From Clostridia bacterium (GTDB lineage: Bacteria; Bacillota; Clostridia; Oscillospirales; Acutalibacteraceae): a stretch of 42,126 bases of DNA. Below are positions 41,385 to 42,126 of this stretch, piece by piece. Made by a program: the position numbers and the translations under genes. The first letter of the stretch is position 1. Every line of letters starts with the position of its first letter. Below the pieces are notes generated by a model that had not been told where the DNA came from, did no database searches, and worked only from the letters and a program-made list of their open reading frames with translations. The stretch is taken from contig JAFVEY010000045.1 in assembly GCA_017475765.1 (NCBI GenBank), forward strand, positions 1 through 42,126. Direction: 5' to 3'.

Positions 41385-41723
41385 ATGCAGTCAAAGTCTG
41401 TCCACAGGGCAAGAAGAACAAGGAAGTCAAAGCATAAAGTCAATTGGTTGCTGGCTGTTCTTGTGGTTGGCATTACCCTTTACGTTTCTTTTATGATAGT
41501 TGACCAGCATATAAAAATTAATAATGCAAAATCCGAGCTTGCTCAGCTTGACGAAAAGATCTTTACTCAGAAGCAGACCAATGCGGAACTGAAAAAGGTT
41601 GCCGATGCGGTCGAAAATAATGATGAAAAGGCTTTTGCCGGTTATGTTGAAAAAATAGCCAGAGAAGAATTGGATTATGTAAAAAACGGTGAAGTTGTAT
41701 TTGTTAACATTGCCGGAGATTGA
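41385..41723 (+). CDS. DivIC/FtsB-like septum formation initiator
   Basis: Bitopic cell-division protein of 112 residues. It has a basic cytoplasmic start (residues 1-20, many Arg/Lys), one membrane helix (about 21-40) and an extracytoplasmic coiled coil (about 42-85), with the ending AREELDYVKNGEVVFVN common in DivIC proteins. ATG at 41385 follows GGAAGGTG at 41371-41378. Place between yabQ and an S1 protein is the same as divIC in Bacillus subtilis. Partner FtsL and DivIB are not in this window. Confidence 0.87.
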   Translation: MQSKSVHRARRTRKSKHKVNWLLAVLVVGITLYVSFMIVDQHIKINNAKSELAQLDEKIFTQKQTNAELKKVADAVENNDEKAFAGYVEKIAREELDYVKNGEVVFVNIAGD

Positions 41724-41743
41724 GAGGAGAAAGCGTATTTAGT

Positions 41744-42126
41744 ATGGGTCTTGAAGTGGGAATGATAGTAGAAGGTAAGGTCACCGGTATCACCAAATTC
41801 GGTGCATTTATTGATCTTGACGGTGGAAAAACGGGTATGGTACATATTTCAGAGGTTGCTCCGACTTATGTAAACGATATCAAGGATTATCTGACTGAGG
41901 GACAGACAGTAAAGGTTAAAATTATGACAATAGGCGAGGACGGAAAGATCGGTCTTTCCATCAAAAAAGCGCTTCCTCAGCAGCAGCGTAAGCCTGCTAA
42001 TCCGCACAGCAAAGGTACAGCGCCCAAACAGTCAACACGCCCCGGATCTTATGAATGGCAGCCGCAGAAAAAGGCAGAGCCGACAAGCTTTGAAGATATG
42101 CTTTCTAAATTCAAGCAGGCAAGCGA
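41744..42126 (+). CDS. S1 domain RNA-binding protein, YabR-like (3' end outside window)
   Basis: Partial reading frame of 127 codons, open at the window end. Residues 1-70 form one S1 domain: GLEVGMIVEGKVTGITKFGAFIDLD, GMVHISEV, YLTEGQTVKVKI, IGLSIKKA. After it a Gln/Pro/Lys-rich low-complexity stretch leads to SFEDMLSKFKQAS, a helix seen at the end of YabR-like proteins. RBS AGGAG at 41725-41729 lies rather far (14 bases) from ATG. Matches yabR following divIC in Bacillus subtilis. Exact RNA target unknown. Confidence 0.88.
   Translation, partial: MGLEVGMIVEGKVTGITKFGAFIDLDGGKTGMVHISEVAPTYVNDIKDYLTEGQTVKVKIMTIGEDGKIGLSIKKALPQQQRKPANPHSKGTAPKQSTRPGSYEWQPQKKAEPTSFEDMLSKFKQAS

Noticed and set aside
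1-42126. A novel defence, mobile or biosynthetic system in the window
   Set aside because: Genes are core housekeeping, biosynthetic and sporulation functions in known arrangements; no CRISPR, toxin-antitoxin, phage, transposase or unusual multi-gene cassette could be supported.

Overview
The window reads as a stretch of core chromosome from a spore-forming, low-to-moderate GC clostridial Firmicute, most likely an Oscillospiraceae/Ruminococcus-type gut or rumen anaerobe. The main reasons are an IspH-ribosomal S1 fusion protein, a tryptophan T-box in front of a full trp operon, sporulation genes of the yabP/yabQ type, strong purine-rich ribosome binding sites and frequent TTG starts. Almost all genes are tightly packed, many with 4-20 base overlaps. 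There are no rRNA or tRNA genes, no CRISPR array, no recognisable insertion sequence and no phage genes.

Layout. (1) 1-8057, plus strand: xseA(partial)-xseB-ispA, then, behind its own promoter, dxs-tlyA-nadK-argR-recN-HIT, a clostridial cluster joining isoprenoid precursor synthesis, exonuclease VII, NAD kinase, arginine repression and recombination. (2) 8086-12938, plus: comEC-holA-rnmV-like-rnz, for DNA uptake, clamp loading and RNA processing. (3) 12989-15300, minus: feoA-feoB ferrous iron uptake, converging on rnz through a shared hairpin. (4) 15444-19406, plus: cmk, two plsC-like acyltransferases and the ispH-rpsA fusion, from a good promoter to a clear terminator. (5) 19423-20576: a UPF0340 protein and an HD-domain protein. 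(6) 20645-27443: near-consensus promoter, trp T-box leader, trpE-G-D-C-F-B-A. (7) 27444-28817: an intergenic block with a compact nested inverted repeat, then a minus-strand DHHW-family lipoprotein. (8) 28879-36685, plus: recJ-relA/spoT-dtd-MBL hydrolase-hemZ-uridine kinase-like. (9) 36737-42126, plus: a coiled-coil zinc-ribbon protein, then a SpoVB-like flippase-mazG-HU-rqcP-yabP-yabQ-divIC-S1 protein (partial), which matches the order of the Bacillus subtilis yabM-yabN-yabO-yabP-yabQ-divIC-yabR region with an added HU gene.

How they work together. IspA, Dxs and IspH belong to the MEP isoprenoid route; TrpE to TrpA make tryptophan from chorismate under tRNA-Trp control; RelA/SpoT, ArgR and the T-box sense amino acid supply; RecN, RecJ, XseAB, HolA and ComEC handle DNA repair, replication and uptake; MazG, Dtd and RqcP are quality-control factors; YabP, YabQ and the SpoVB-like protein point to sporulation.

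I found no convincing undescribed multi-gene system. The points most worth checking are a probable independent start for the S1 half of the IspH-S1 fusion, a ComEC whose nuclease-like domain has lost its metal ligands, a structured intergenic element after trpA, an orphan DHHW lipoprotein, a sigma-E-like promoter before yabP, and an acyltransferase gene with no normal start codon.
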